A stretch of 64,000 nucleotides of DNA from Phlebotomus papatasi (lineage: Eukaryota > Arthropoda > Insecta > Diptera > Psychodidae). The notes below the pieces were generated by a model. It did not search any database. It worked only from the letters and a program-made list of their open reading frames with translations, and was not told the DNA's origin. Shown piece by piece: positions 10,275 to 25,000 of this stretch. Where the stretch lies: assembly GCF_024763615.1 (NCBI RefSeq), contig NC_077222.1, positions 80,910,001 to 80,974,000 of the forward strand. Reading direction: 5' to 3'. The position numbers were made by a program, and so were the translations under genes. Position 1 is the stretch's first letter; each line of letters begins with the position of its first letter.

Positions 10275-11392
10275 ATTCATGCGAGTATGAGGTCTGTTGG
10301 AGATAATCTACTGAACAGCGGCACAACATGAGCTGTGATTGTGAGAGAATCACAGATAATACACCCAAAATCCTCAATTGGTCGTAAATTATCATACTTG
10401 ATTATCGTCGCAGTTGTCAAGATCGCTCGAGATCAGAGAAGAGGATCACACGAGACTCTTGTGGAAAGTTTTATAGCGCCCAGAAAGATCCCAAAATCCA
10501 AATATCGAGGGGTGTAGCAGGAGCAGAAAGATGAATGAAAAACAAGTGTATTGTTTAGTTCTTATGCTGTATTTTTCACAATGTCCAATTACAATACCAT
10601 CATAATTATAAAAAAAGAAACAGAAATATGTTGTCAGTTCAAAGGCATTCTTCGCATTTATTTGGTCTGGCATTTTGTCTTGAGGGCACCTTCTTGTATT
10701 ATGTCGTGTGTACGCAATGGAGAGCCACTGACGTCAATCAAATTATATTTTTATGTATATATATAAAACGAGACACTTAACTTACATTAAATATACCTGT
10801 TTTATTGACAATGCGAGAATAATTGTTTAAATGGTACAAATATGGGAGTGAAAATTGTGCTTAAAATTTAATTCATGTGCAAAATTACACAATCTTTTTT
10901 TGGTTGTTGGAGAATTATCTTGAGAATTTCCGTGTCTGTGACTCCCAAAACATTTATTTCACGAGGTGAAAAAGAAAAATATATTTATGCAATAAGATAG
11001 CCAAATAGTACATATTTTATTTACTTATCTTTAGCAAATTTTCTTCATCTCCCTCTGCCTTTTTTTTTCTCACACATCTTATATTCTCGCGATATCTTCA
11101 GGTTCTGGACAAAAAGTGTACTGAGGAATTACAAGAGGGTATAATCGTAAAAAAAAGAGCTTATTTGCTTGAGAATTTTGCTTGCAGAAGGTGACAAGAG
11201 AAACAAGAGTATTTGAAAAGCATTTACGAAAGATTGGAAGAAAAAAAAACAACCATCGAGGTCGTGTGATCATGAAGATCTCTTTGTGCTCTTGAAACAC
11301 CTCCACTGAACCTTCTTTCTCCATCTCTCAATACTGAAAATCAATCATATTCTGTGTCAATAATCTCGTCTCACTTGTGAGATTTCTCCATT
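10275..11392. other. Intergenic, nothing coding recognised
   Basis: Low-complexity A/T with scattered GATC words near 10420-10450. No transposon ends, RNA gene or domain-bearing ORF. Confidence 0.4.
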
Positions 11393-11964
11393 TAGGGTAA
11401 GTGTGTCAAATTCCGGCCAGCTTGCAATTTCGGCCACCTTTTTTGTTCCTCGAATTTCCATGTTTTTTTTTTAGTTTTTACATACTCTAGAGCAGAGGCG
11501 TGCAAGAACCGTTGAAACCGAATAAACGTCAAAATAAGTTTGCTCAGGTAGCGTTCTGACCATTGACGAACAAGCTTTATTTGACGTTTTTTCGGTTTCA
11601 AACGGTTCTTGCCCACCTCTGCTCTAGAGATTATACAATGCAAAAGAATAACAAAAAATGTAGGTTCGACAAACGAGATAACGTGAAAAAGACATTGGAA
11701 GAATTCCCGAAGGGCAATGAACTATGAGAATGAAGGTGGCCGAAATAGGGCACCAAAACTATGTCTACATTTTTATTCATTTTAAAATCTATTAAGAACG
11801 ATTTTAAAGTAAATAAAGACGATAAACTGTCTACAAGATTCTAAGCAACATTCCTAAAGTAGAAGGAATGAAAAAAAATCAATTTCTATTAAAGATATTA
11901 CATTTCAAATTTGAGACTTTGGCGCTTGCATGCAACTATGCCGAAATTTGGCACACTTACCCTA
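11393..11964. mobile_element. MITE, GGGTAAGTGTGCC family, copy 2, with hAT insertion
   Basis: The ends TAGGGTAAGTGTGTCAAATT and AAATTTGGCACACTTACCCTA match copy 1, in inverted orientation internally. The extra length is the hAT MITE at 11493-11621. Confidence 0.85.
11493..11621. mobile_element. hAT-type MITE, second copy, with 8-bp duplication
   Basis: The ends are CAGAGGCGTGCAAG and CACCTCTG, flanked by CTCTAGAG at 11485-11492 and 11622-11629. Uninterrupted copies of the host MITE (for example near 63360, read on the other strand) have CTCTAGAG once, so the duplication is verified against an empty site. Confidence 0.87.
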
Positions 11965-13006
11965 AAGCCCCTCTGAAAAAAAAACACGTAATTCTTCAGT
12001 GATACACCAAGAGTCCCCCAGTGTACTAAATAATTAGCTTATTATCGCAGAGTATCAAATGTACACAACCAATAATCAGCAATTTCGCTGTATTTGTAAC
12101 ACAGTCTTGACGTCAATGGTTCACTTTTTCCACTTAATGTTGGATTAAATTATTGTGTATTAATAGATTTTTTCTTTTGATATCAAAATCCACGATTTTA
12201 TAGTACATCAATGATTTTCTTTCCCAAAAACCACTAACACAAAAAGGGCCCCAATTTATTGATGAAAAACTTTTTAATGACTTTCATTTAAGTTCCATTT
12301 TGATAAAAATCAAAATTACTTTTCCTCCAAAATGATAAAAAATATTATTTTAGAGGGGAAACACTTTTTCTATTATACTTTAAGCACTATTCACATGGAA
12401 CTAGATATTTAATCCCACAAAATATTTCAGTTGAATCGCGTTCTCTGATTGGCCAGAGCTTAAAAGCTTCAAAAGCTCTAGCCAATCAGCTCTTAATAAT
12501 TATCCTGAAATATTTTACAAGGTTAAATATTTAATAGTGAATATTCATAACAAAATGTTATCCTGAAAAAAATTCTCTATGTTTTTTTGCCTTTATTTTC
12601 TGCCACATTTTGGGCAACAACTTTTTTTCTCTCAACTTCCAAATGCCTCTCTACTGGAGGCAATTGACATAATTCATGCAAAATAAATTGCATGGATTTT
12701 GTCATTACAGTACAATGTGTAAATTATGCTATAAAACTCAAGGAAAATTCTCTTTTTCTTTCTTTCAATTTTTTTTTACTTAAGAAAATAATCTTTCTCA
12801 TTGATTAATGTTAAACATCAAGTATATGATCATATTGGCGTTTATTGCCCATTTCATCCCATTCATCACTAACTCATCAATCCCTTTTATCATTCTAATA
12901 AATTTTGTTTTATAGTGCCATTTAAAAAAAAAATAAACACCTACCAAGAAATTAATCTTAGAAGTAAAATTGAATTGAAGATAATCTGCAAAATTATTCG
13001 TCTTTT
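11965..13006. other. AT-rich flank with a fold-back at 12385-12545
   Basis: The region downstream of NXF1 has no gene. Between about 12385 and 12545, left-arm words such as TAGATATTTAA and GATTGGCCAGAGCTT pair with AAGCTCTAGCCAATC and TTAAATATTTAA, a fold-back MITE-like structure. TTTATT at 12841-12846 supplies an AATAAA on the minus strand, a candidate poly(A) signal for NXF1. Confidence 0.45.
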
Positions 13007-16000
13007 TTACTTGATAAATGCCTCTTGTGGTATTTTGTTTAGCTTATTCATTTCCGTAAATACATATCCAGCTTTATCAAAGTCCCAATTATTCTCTTCC
13101 AAGCATCTGTAAATACATCAAGAAAAAAAAATATTTTCCCATTACCAATCTTCATGCCCATATTTGACCCAAGATTTGCACACTTACTTTCGACTCCACT
13201 CCAGATTCATATTGCTCTTCTGAGCCATCGCCTGTACCATATGCATCTTGGCAATATCATCAACAGTATTGCCCGAAGTACTTGGCATGGCTTGAATTGG
13301 TGTCACTGGAACAACAGGAGCCTGTGGTGGATGCATCGGATTCACCGGTATATCCGTCAATGTGACCGACTTAAAAGCTCCCATTGTCTGATCCTTGGTG
13401 ACATCAGTAATATGGAGCATTTCATTCCGTATGCAGAAACCACTGCCACAAGGCACAATAAGGAGTGATTTTTGGAACGAACGCAGAGGTTGGGACTGAT
13501 TCTTACGCTTCTCCTTAAAGATCCCTGTGATCGTCAGGAGTATCATTTGGGGCTGCACATAACAAAAAAAAAAAAAAAAAAACGTTCACATAACTTTCTC
13601 AATTTGCAATTTACTGGATGCGTCTGTGACTTACCAGACACAGCGTAAGATCAACACCAAATGACTGAGGATCATGCTGAGTTTGTGGTAGTTCTGACAA
13701 ATAGGATACAACCGGAAGACGGCCGTACTTGACAAAACGCCTCTTTCTGTCAAAATTACACTTGAGAATATTCCGATTGTTGAAGGAATACGGCTTCAAG
13801 CTGAAATAGAATTAATGCAATTAGGGGAAGGGCTCATAATTTTGGACAGGGCGCTTCTAAGCATCAACATTCTAAGTTTGAAGTGCGATATTTTCAATAC
13901 AAATTGTTTTTTTTTTGTTACTCTCTTTTCAAAAGGGTTATTTAGAAACTTGGAAAATTGTTTATTGTCTTTGCTAATTTTAATTTTTTATTGCTAACTT
14001 AATTTTTGCGATCTTAAGATTTATTAAAAAATTAAAAGGGGTTGCAAAACGTCCCAGGATTTGCGAAGTGCTTGAAGTAGTGACTTAGATGTTATAGGGT
14101 AAGGGCTCATAATTTTGGACAGTCTGCTTATAAGCATCGATGTTCCAAGTTTGAAGTGCGATATTTTCAATACAAATTGGTTTTTTTTTGTTACTCTCTT
14201 TTTAATAGGGTTGTTTAGAAACTTGGCAAACTGTTTATTGTCTTTGTTTTTATTAAAATTAGTCTTAATACGTTTAAAAATAAATGGGCATGTAGAGGTG
14301 AATTTGACTCTAATTATGGACACCTTGGTTGTAAATTTGGACACCTTGTAATTTTGGACAGATAATCCGCCTCAATAGGATGCCTATTGTTTTTCATTTC
14401 AAGAACCAATCTTTCCAAGTTCTCTTCCTGTTTATATAAGGGAACCGTAGAATGTCACAAGAAGCCCGGAAACTTTCCATATCATACATTAAATTGAGTT
14501 GACTTCCGTATTCCAATTACGCGCGGATTCGCGCATTCCCTGGCCTTTCCGGGAGACTTTTAAGGCTTTTCTCTCTACATCTCGTTCGTAGACATGATGC
14601 TCCTTTGTTTCTTCAAACATTTATACAACCTAGTCATCACAAAAGGTAAAGCGTCACGAAATTTCGAGAGAAAAACACCTGTCTATGGGGGCAATGCGAA
14701 TTAACACTTTATTTAAATGGGGAGTGGACCGGCTTGCGAACAAATAAACTGGGGTGGGCCCCAGACTGTACGCGAGAGAGAGTTCTCCCTTTCTCTACTT
14801 GCATGCCTATTCGTTACTAATAGTCCTATAAGATACTCGCTTGACAGTCTTCTTAACCACCCTCAGAGGTTCTGGTCCTGGGAAGAAGACTATTGTCTCG
14901 AAAGAGAGGGAATTTTACCAAAGCAGAGCCTTTGTTGCTTATGGCGGGTTTTATTGCTTCTACATGTCCAAAATAAAAAGTATCACCTCACTGCTGAATC
15001 TCAATAGACAAATTATTTATTCAAAAATTGAATTTTGTTCGATAAAAGTTTCATTACACTTACTATAGATGATAAGAAATATTAGATTCCTTGCACTTGC
15101 TTAAAATATTCCTCTAAAAAATGCTCAAACATTTAAATTCAAAACAAAAAAATAGTGTTTTTCGACTCTATAGGGGAAGTGAGGGATGCTTCGCACGTGC
15201 GAGCCTTCGAACAATCCGAGTTTTCTCTTTGTTTGAAAAGTGCTAGTTCCTCATTTCTTAGGCATTAGATAGATAATCATAAACCTCATCTTCACTGCAA
15301 AAATAGGCAACCTAGCCCTTCTTTCCTAGGTTCTAGAATCACAAATGCAAAAATGGCATAAAATGGAAAATTTTGATGACTTACATTTCGTGTGATTTCT
15401 CACAGTTAAATTGATTTTCAGAAATAATCACTTACACCAATAGATGAAGGGTTAATCTGGGTTGATATTTACGTTATATTTTTTGCACCGGAGGAAAATT
15501 ATTTTCTGAGTGGCAAAAAAAATCCTAAATACTACACTGCGTATTGGTCCAACCACTGAACGTTGGTTGTTATGGTTCGTGTTATGGTTCGTCAACTCAT
15601 CAGGTAACTCCAGCAGCTTAAAATCACAACATAACCTCAAAGAAGAAAACAAAGGAAAATGAAGAAAAGACAGCTGATAAATTTTTAGAGTTGTCACATT
15701 TGAAATTTTCACATTTCAGTCGATTTTTCGACATAAATTTGCAAAGAAAAAACAGTGCTTCAGAAAAATTAGAAGAAAACTATTTTAGATACCTTCTTTT
15801 ACTGAAATAATGGTTTCCGCGGATTCGTGGAACTTGAATCTAATAATCGGTAAATAATTTTTAATTGTGAGCAAGAGTTACTCCAGAACAAAATGCAATG
15901 ACGAACCTTAACAACTCGTCAGTTAAATCAGCATTTATCGTAACTTCATTTTTGCGATTTTGAGATATATACATATTTGGAATCAGCGTAATTTTGTTTA

Positions 16001-19000
16001 TTAAACGTACTTGCGAAAAAGAAACTTTTATAAGCCCAATAAAAATTATTTTAAACAAAAATTATCGTAAGTGCCTTTAATTAACAAAAATTTATCAGAA
16101 TTTGTCGTAACTTCCATTTTTGGGGAAGTTACGACAAATTTCCATACAAAATTTCCAATAATCAGCATTTGCCGTAACTTCTTTTGCTCACTTGCGTGGC
16201 TTCTAATTTGCAGCAAAATTGCAATATTTCTCAATAAAACGTTTATAAACTCTTCCAAATATCGAAAGACAGTGCGAATAGTGTAACATGAAATCATTTT
16301 AATTCAATATTTGCGAGAAAAGAATGAGAAAAAATGCCTACCCATCTGTCATTAATTCAAAACAAAACAATTGACGTGGCGCACAAAATTTATTCAATAA
16401 AACTTATGAAATAAAAGCTTTTAGGGACAGGGATAACAGTATTATTGACTAATTTAGTCAAATAATGGCGCTTATTATCACTAAAATAATTCAAATTGAT
16501 ATAATGCATTTTAGAAAATTGTCGTAACTTCCAGAATCTTCATACATTGGAAGTTACGGCTTTATAAATGATGGAAGTTACGATAAAATATTATTGTGTT
16601 TCTTCTAACATATTTCTCAATATTTCAGCTTTTAAATAATTTTATAAAGTTTTTCTCGAGTTAACTTACAGTTTATTAGTGCCACTTTCATTATTTTGAC
16701 TCAAAAGTATCGCATTCGGGGCTCATTTTTAAGAAAAATAATATTGAACTGAAAATTTCGTCTCCTGAAAAGTTGTCAAAAGGAAGTTACGATAAATGCT
16801 GATTTAACTGACGAACTCATAGTGCGAATCTTGCCTCCACAGGCAAGGTTCGCACAAATCATCATACTTTTTTCATTTTCCTGTCCAGAAAGAGAACAGA
16901 TTTTACGGCAGTGAATGAAGCACGCATAGAAAGTTAAAAGACCACAGATTCTTGTGGTATAGCGCAATTGATTGTACATTTTACCGTTCAGCCAGAAAAA
17001 AAATCTTGAATATTGACTTCCAAAAAGCGTGCGAACCATCCCTCACTTCCCCTAAGCAACAGCAGTAGAGTTACAAATAATTATACGGCTAATGTATTTC
17101 ACAAATAATGGAAAAATTGCAATTTTAATATAAGTGGCGAAAAGTGGGGCACTGCACTGGCGAGAAGTGGTGATTCCACCCTATACCGAATTTAATCAAG
17201 ATCACACCAGCCGTTTTTGCGCAATCCGTTGTCGTAACAGCAATTTTTCGGGAGGATAAAGTATTTTAAACAAGGACTCCTAGCATTTATCGTCCTGGGT
17301 CCTGACTACTGACAATTTTTTAATCTCATACGTACAAAATGCACAAACTTAACCAAATATGAAAACCGTCAACGAACTTTTTTGAAATGTAACAGCCGCC
17401 TAAATGTAAAATGTATCCCGATTGAAAAAGAGCCGATTGAGATAGGCTACTGTGTCAGGAATTCCAAGACCTTTTTAACGAACCCAATTTTGCGCAAATT
17501 GGTTAAGAAATAATCTCCGTAGAGTCTTTTAATCTTTTAACCTTGGAAAATCGTTTTTAAGATAGATTTTTTAATAGAACTTACCCTCTTTCTGGTATTT
17601 CATCGAAGGGTGAATAAGTTGTGAGTGTGAATGATGCAAGCTCATGATATGCATCGAGCAATGGTTGTCTATTCTCTGAATCAAAGAGTGCAAAATATTG
17701 TTCCAAGAATGGCTTAACAATCCTCGTTCCATCCGCATCGCAGAGAAAGGATGCTTTAACTGGTGGCAAAACTCCCTCTGATGACACATCAAATCCAATT
17801 TGGGGCGGAAGTGTTTCTCCATCCTGTGTTTATTGGTGAACATTTTTTTCCAAAATTCACACAATATTTAAATCACAAGAATTACAAAATATTTTTTTAA
17901 AAAAATAAAAAAAAACATAAACCTTATAAAAATAAAGAAAATACTTTTGAGTATTTTATGTAGTTTTAGAAGAAAATCGAAGGATTATCTTACCAGTATA
18001 AGCAATTTCGTTGCTCTTTTCCGTACTTCACTGTGGAATAGGATGTAAATACCATAAAGAAAATTAACTAAATGATTGTTGCAAAACACAAAATTCTGTA
18101 TATAGTTGCAAAATAAATTCCTTTAAGAAAAATCACTAAACAGACAAAGCTTAATTATATAAAATATTCTTATTGAAAAAAAAAACTGTACAAGCAAGAC
18201 ATTTTCAATCTCTTCAGCTTTAGCCAAATTTTTTTTTTAAAGCTAATTTGTCTGATTAATTCTTTCAATAAATGATAATGAAAAAAATAAACGAAAAAAT
18301 TTCCACGAATAATTAGTGTTCATTGCAGAGGCATCAACCCAAAACTTTGTTTTGATAAAATAACCATTAATGCCTCTTTTTTGTCATCAAACGATTAATC
18401 TACCGCCAAGATAATTCCATCACCTTCGATAGTCTTTGGAATTTTATCTTGATCTCCACAGATGCCTATTTTTTGTTTAACGTATTTTTTTTCACCCAGG
18501 TCATTTCTTTTGATCTGGAAGAAAATATCACGACAATAAAAAAAAACATTATTTATTTGCTAATAGCAATAAAAAGAATAAAAGATTGCTAATAATTCTA
18601 GAAATGAATAAGTATTAAATCAAAATTATTCTTGCATCATTCAATCTATTCTTAATATTCATGGAGTGTCTCTGTAGCAAATTCTTTAATTATTTTCTTG
18701 CCTTTTTCGTTCAAGTTCTTCTCCCCCCATTTGAAGATATATCTCTTTTGGCTTTGACTACATTTCAGTATCGATTTTCTATATATTTTTTTTTCAATCC
18801 ACCACTCTCTAATTATTGCCATTTGCATTCGATTCACGTTGTTCTCACTCTTAATTCTGATCCGATCGCCTTTTTGAGACAGAAACAGAATCGTACTTTC
18901 AGTGTGATTTTGTTGACACAGTTTATCATTCTTTGCCATGGACTACAAGAGTCCATAACTATGATTTGTGCTGTGCAACATTATGATCCCAGAGATCATT

Positions 19001-22000
19001 ACACATAGAATTATGTTGAATTTATTTGATCTTGCCCTCAATTCCAACACTTCCTCGTTCTTTTCTCTGAAGAATTTGCTACAAAATATTCAACACATTT
19101 TATTTTCTAACAAACCCAAAAAATCCCTCATTTATTTCTAGAATTCAATAGCATCAGAGACGAAATAATTTCATCTGCACTTTTTCATCAATTAATCATC
19201 AATATCCGCCCCATGGAAGTCAATAAAATTCCAAATCACCGACAACGAAGTTAATGAAATTCATTATCAATTGTTACTTATTCATCTTTCCAAAATTGTT
19301 TCAATAAAATCGAAACAAACCCGATGGTACATTGAACACTAATTTTTAATTGCCACACATTTCTTCTCGATCACTCATCGCGATAAATTTAACTAGAGCT
19401 TCAGAGAAATGCCGAAAATATTAATAGCTCCCAGAAAAATTAACAAACAAATCATTTTTTTTAATAGCAAATTCATTGCTATTTTTTGACTTGTATGTAG
19501 CCTCTCTCGAGTATTTTCCAAGAGTCCCAACATTTGATGAGCCTGCTCCCAAAACTTATTATTTTTCAATTCACCCATTTTCATGGGCTCCATTAAATAT
19601 CTTATGATACCTGATATACTGGCGTGGGGGCATTTTGTCTTTTATCGGATTACCAGTCAGTACGAGTTCCGTCAGTGGTAATGCCTTCAGATTGTCCAAT
19701 GTGTTCATCGTTTGAATCTGTTTCGGAAAAGAAAAATATTAAAATTAGTAAAACTGGGAATGTATCAGTCTTTATTAATTTATGTTAAGTGAGATTCTTA
19801 ATGTGACCTTTAGCTTAAACTAATATGACAAAAAAAACTAGTGATAAGCCTAAATTAGTTTATTGTAGGTGGGATTCTTAACGTGTGAAATTCCGATTTG
19901 AAGCTAAATTTGGAAAATCGTCACTTAACCGTTTAAGGTCTAGGGGAAAGGCTCATAATTTTGTCCAGTTTCTTATTTTGGACACTTTGAGGATAAAATT
20001 GGACACTAAAAATAAATTGATTAAAATGATAGATTTTTATTCCAATATTTGATGAATAATGAATTCTATGTAAATATTTGTTCTTTTTGGAAGATTTTGA
20101 CACTAAATACGTTAAATTTTGAATATGATTTGAGTTGAAATTGCTTTGTTGAAAATTCAGTGTGAGCAATTGCTTACGAGAAATATGACAGGACTTCGTG
20201 TTTACTTCTCTCTTATTTAGCTGTGATGAAGTACTAACAATGTTTCTTCGCCTTTTTTAAGTGATATTATTGAATATTCATTGGAAATTGTGTTGATTCA
20301 CATTAGTGGTGATTTGTACATTTGACCTGAAGTGATATTTTCCTTGCGAATTAGATTTTTCGTGTGAAAAATGGGAAATTTTCTAAGACATTCACCAGTG
20401 AGGTGATACTCCTTATTTTGGACAGGTGTTTTTCTCACGAAATTTCGTGAAGTTTTAGCTTTTGTGATGACTATGTTGGATAAATTCCTGGAGAAACAAA
20501 GGAGCATCATCTCTACGAACGAGATGTAGCGAGAAATGCCTTGAAAGGCTCCCGGAAAGGCCAGGGAATGAGCGAATCCGCACGTACTTGGAGTACCGAA
20601 GTCAACTCACTTTAATGAATGATATGGAAAATTTCCGGGCTTCTTGTGACATTCTACGTTTCCCTTACATGAACAGGAAGAGGACTTGGTAAGATTGGTT
20701 CATCAAATGAAGAACAATGGGCATCTTATTGAGGCGGATTAGCTGTCCAAATTTACAGACAAATTGGCCAAATTAATAAACAAGTTGTCCAAAATAAGAG
20801 CCAAATTCACCTCTACATATCAATTCATTTTTAAACGTATTAAAACTAATTTTAGTAAAAATAAGACGATAAATAGCTTGCCAAGTTTCTAAACAATCCT
20901 TCTGAAAAGAGAGTAACAAGAAATGTCAATTATAGTATTGAAAATATCGCACTTCAAACTTGGAACATCGATGCTTATAAGCAGACTGTCCAAAATTATG
21001 AGCCCTTACCCTATTGGGTCACCCGTGACCCACAGAGAAAATAATTTTTCCTGACTATCTGAAGTTATTTCTTTTTAATGTTTGTACATAATCACGAAGT
21101 AGAAAGATGTAGGAATCTAGGATATTTTTTTGCAAACCTCCAACTATTTGCTATATAAAAAATATTTGAGTTCAAAAATAACGAATTTTCAAATTTTCAC
21201 GTTGGTGTTTGAATTTTAATATTTTTAATATTTCTAATTTTTTTTTTATAAGCAAAAACCTCTTGGGACTAGAAATTGTAATTACTGTACATAATATTTC
21301 TCAACAAAGTAAAAATTATAGTTTATTGGTATTTTCAGGAAAGCTTTATAATTTTCATGGGTCATATATGACCCAATCGTCCATAAAGGTAAAAAATACC
21401 GAATGGTTTTTCCAAGTTTTGAGGTGAGAATGTTTCATGTTTTTGTTAATGTGTGCGCAAAATAGTCAATTATTCGTGTAATATTGTGTGATAATATCAT
21501 TTAGCTGAGATTTCCCAGTGAAATACTGACTGAAGAAGGTAATATTTTGATAATTTATAAGATACTTCTGCGTATATGTTGTAAATTCATAACTGTTTAC
21601 TCTTGTACATGACTTCAAAAATGAAAAAAAAAATCATGATCAATGAACCCGAAATCATCCACATATTATGTCCGGAAGATAGCGATGATGCCGAACAAGA
21701 CGTGGATGAAGTGGACTTTGAAGTCTTCATCGAAAACACATCAACTCCGGAAGAACTCCCAGATCCACAGCAACGTGCAACTGTACGTCTTAAATTCCCA
21801 GAGACAAACAACATTGCACCTACGCATTACCATCAAACATGTTTCGAAGAAAACTTAGGTGCACATGGTGCTATCAGAAAAAGGGATTATAAAACCAATT
21901 GTATTTGTGAGGCATGCGACATTTATATCTGTGTTACCAGTAACTCGCAATTGTTTCGATGAATATCATAAAAATTAAAAATGAAGTAAATAATACATTT

Positions 22001-25000
22001 TTTCATAAAAATTATTGTTTTTGTGTACAAGTCTTCAAGAGTCTTTGAAACCAAAAATTGAATGAGATTTTTTAAAATAAATTTTTGATCGTTTTAATTT
22101 TTACTCGTACTCTAATTTTTTTTTTTTATTATTACAAATATATTCATTATCCTATAAAAATAACAGAGCAAACGAGTAAACTAGTCGTCTGGAAAATTTT
22201 GTGCTTTTTTACCTTTAAGGACGATTGGGTCATATATGACCCACAGTTTTCCAGGACTCCTATGGATGGGAAAATTTCTTTTTAACCGTAAATCCCTTAT
22301 TTAGGCTAAAATATGGAGGGAAACTTGATTTCGTTGAATTTCGCTCAGCGGAAATCTTCTCGTCCTTAAAGGGTTAAAACAGCATTTGTCGTTAACTTCA
22401 TTTTTGCGATCTCAATATTTATTAAAAAAAATTAAAAGGGGTTGCAAAGCGTCCCAGGACTTGCGAAGTGCTCGAACTCACTAGTCTAGAATCTTTCGTG
22501 GACGATCTGTCCCGTCCGTCCATCCATCATGTAGCCAGAAGAGAGAACGGATATATCGCCATACGGCTTTCGGCAAAGGTTTAATATTGATATGTGGCTA
22601 GAAATATGTGACTCAGATGTTATACCTCAAAAGTACTATTGCATCATTTACCATATACCGGTTCGCAACCGATTTAAGCCACCCCCACCCCACTCCAACA
22701 TTTTGAAACATATTGAAATTCTTTTTCTCAATTACTCAGCACCTATAGTACCGATCGATCTCAAATTTTAGTGTGTTATACACTGCTGGCAATAATCATA
22801 GCTCCACTTTTTCATACTGGAAAAACTTTGTAAAAAAATTTTTTTGGAAGAAAAAAAAATCATTTGAATGTATTTTCAAACCAATATGAAAAATTGCCAT
22901 TTGAATTTCATACCATTAGAACTGTGAGTACTGTGATAAAACCTTTATCAAAATGGCGATTTTCGGATGGCAATAATTATAGCTCCACTCAATAAATTTG
23001 GCTCCAGGGTATTTATTTTCAATCAGTGAAGGTAAATATCTTTTAGTAATTTAATTAATAACTTTATTAAGCTAATTAGAATAATTTTTATAAAGTTTTT
23101 CATGAATTTTGCTAAAATTTTGCAAGAAAAATGTTTAACGAACAAAAATAAGGGATTAATTAAGGTATTGAAAGGGATGGAAATTGACAACCAAAAAATT
23201 TACATAAAAATGACAAGATCCTATCACTTTTCATCCGAATTTGTCCATATAGCCGACATATATGCATTTTAAACCACTCCCAGGGCTAAAAATCTTCTTT
23301 TGTTAGAGGCAAAAGTGTGCAAATTTCCGTGTTTGAGTCGAAAAAAATAAGTTTTCTACCGAAGTTTGATGTAAAACAATGCTGACTGATTAGTCTCATC
23401 ATGTCCTGTTGATTCTGCCCCAAACCAGAATCCCAAGTGACTAAGGTGCTCTTCAAAATACTGAAATAAAAAGTTATCAAAAAGAAGCTTTTTGCAGTTT
23501 GATGAATAGAAGGTGTTTACGTCATTTAAGTGGTTTAAAATTATTTTTTCAGACAGAAAACAAGTTAAGACAAGACCTATCAATTTTCTTAATCGAAAAA
23601 AATAATTTAGTACCGCTTAAATTAGGTAAAACAGAACTCAAACTGCAAAAAGCTTCTTTTTGATAATTTTTTGTTTCAGTATTCTGAAGACCACCTTAGT
23701 CACTTGAGATTCTGGTTTGGGACAAAATCAACAGGACATGATGAGACTAAGCAATCAGCATTGTTTTACATCAAATTTCGGTAGAAAACTTATTTTTTTC
23801 GACTCAAACACGGAAAATTGCACACTTTTGCCTCTAACAAAAGAAGATTTTTAGCCCTGGGAGTGGTTTAAAATGTTGGTGTCAAAAAGCAAATGGCGGG
23901 CATTGGCTGGATAATCTTACATTTGACCTCTAGATTTTTGGGGACGAGAGTACCCATAAAGTTTGAACAAGTTTTTTGAAAATTTAAGAAAAAATTATTT
24001 TTCGAATTTATGCAATCTGTAATTGTTAGTTATCATACTTATTGGCCCCGAGAGGTTTTTCCTTATTCGGGTCTAGAAATATCAAAAAAAGTCACAATAT
24101 CTGAAAGGAAGCAGAAAATCGAAAATTCACGATTTTTGACCAAAAATATCTAAGCTCAGGAGTTAATTAGGATCCTGCAAAAAATATCCTAGATTTGGAC
24201 ATCCTTATAGTTTGTAATTATCCAAAAGAATCGGATTTTTATCGATTCTAGATAGTCTAAAAAAATTGTTGTTTCCATGGGTACCCAGAGTCCCAAAGGA
24301 GACGAAAGAGTTAAACAATGATGTGCAACTTTTAGGGTCCGGTGCAAAATTTACGGTGAAAATGGGGTGTTCAATGATGGCGGGAATCGTGTGCGAAGAT
24401 GGAAACTTGATTGATCTATCGCACAAATCGCCATTAAATTTTCATTTTCCTCTGGAGGAAAATCTAAGGATTTCCTAGGATTTTGTGGGGTGGGATTATG
24501 AACCTTATAAGTAAGACATTTTTTTGGCATAGTTGGAGAATCCATATGGTTTGCATGGTAGTCAGAAAAAATCACTGAACTTGAACATCATTTTTGTGTG
24601 CGAAACATCAAAGCCTCCCCCTACGTCAAAAAATAAATAATAATAAATAAATTTCTTTGTCAATTACGATAAAGCATTTCAACTTTGACCGTATAATGCC
24701 CACATTTTTGTTCCATGAGCCGCGATTTTAATATTCACAGAATCCCGAGAAATATTGCAGGATAGTTTGAGGCAGATCACAAGTTGCGGAATATTGTCTC
24801 ACTTACAATATCAGTGAAAATTTTATAAATTTCAGGGAATATAAGGAATTGGGCATAATAGAATATTTTATTTACCTTATTATTCCTCAGACATAAATTT
24901 TTGAGATTGACACACCTCCTGGCCAGAGTGTCAAAGTGTGTGAGTGCGAAGATCTTGTTGTCTGTGAGAATCAACGTCTCTAACTCGGGCACATTCTCAG

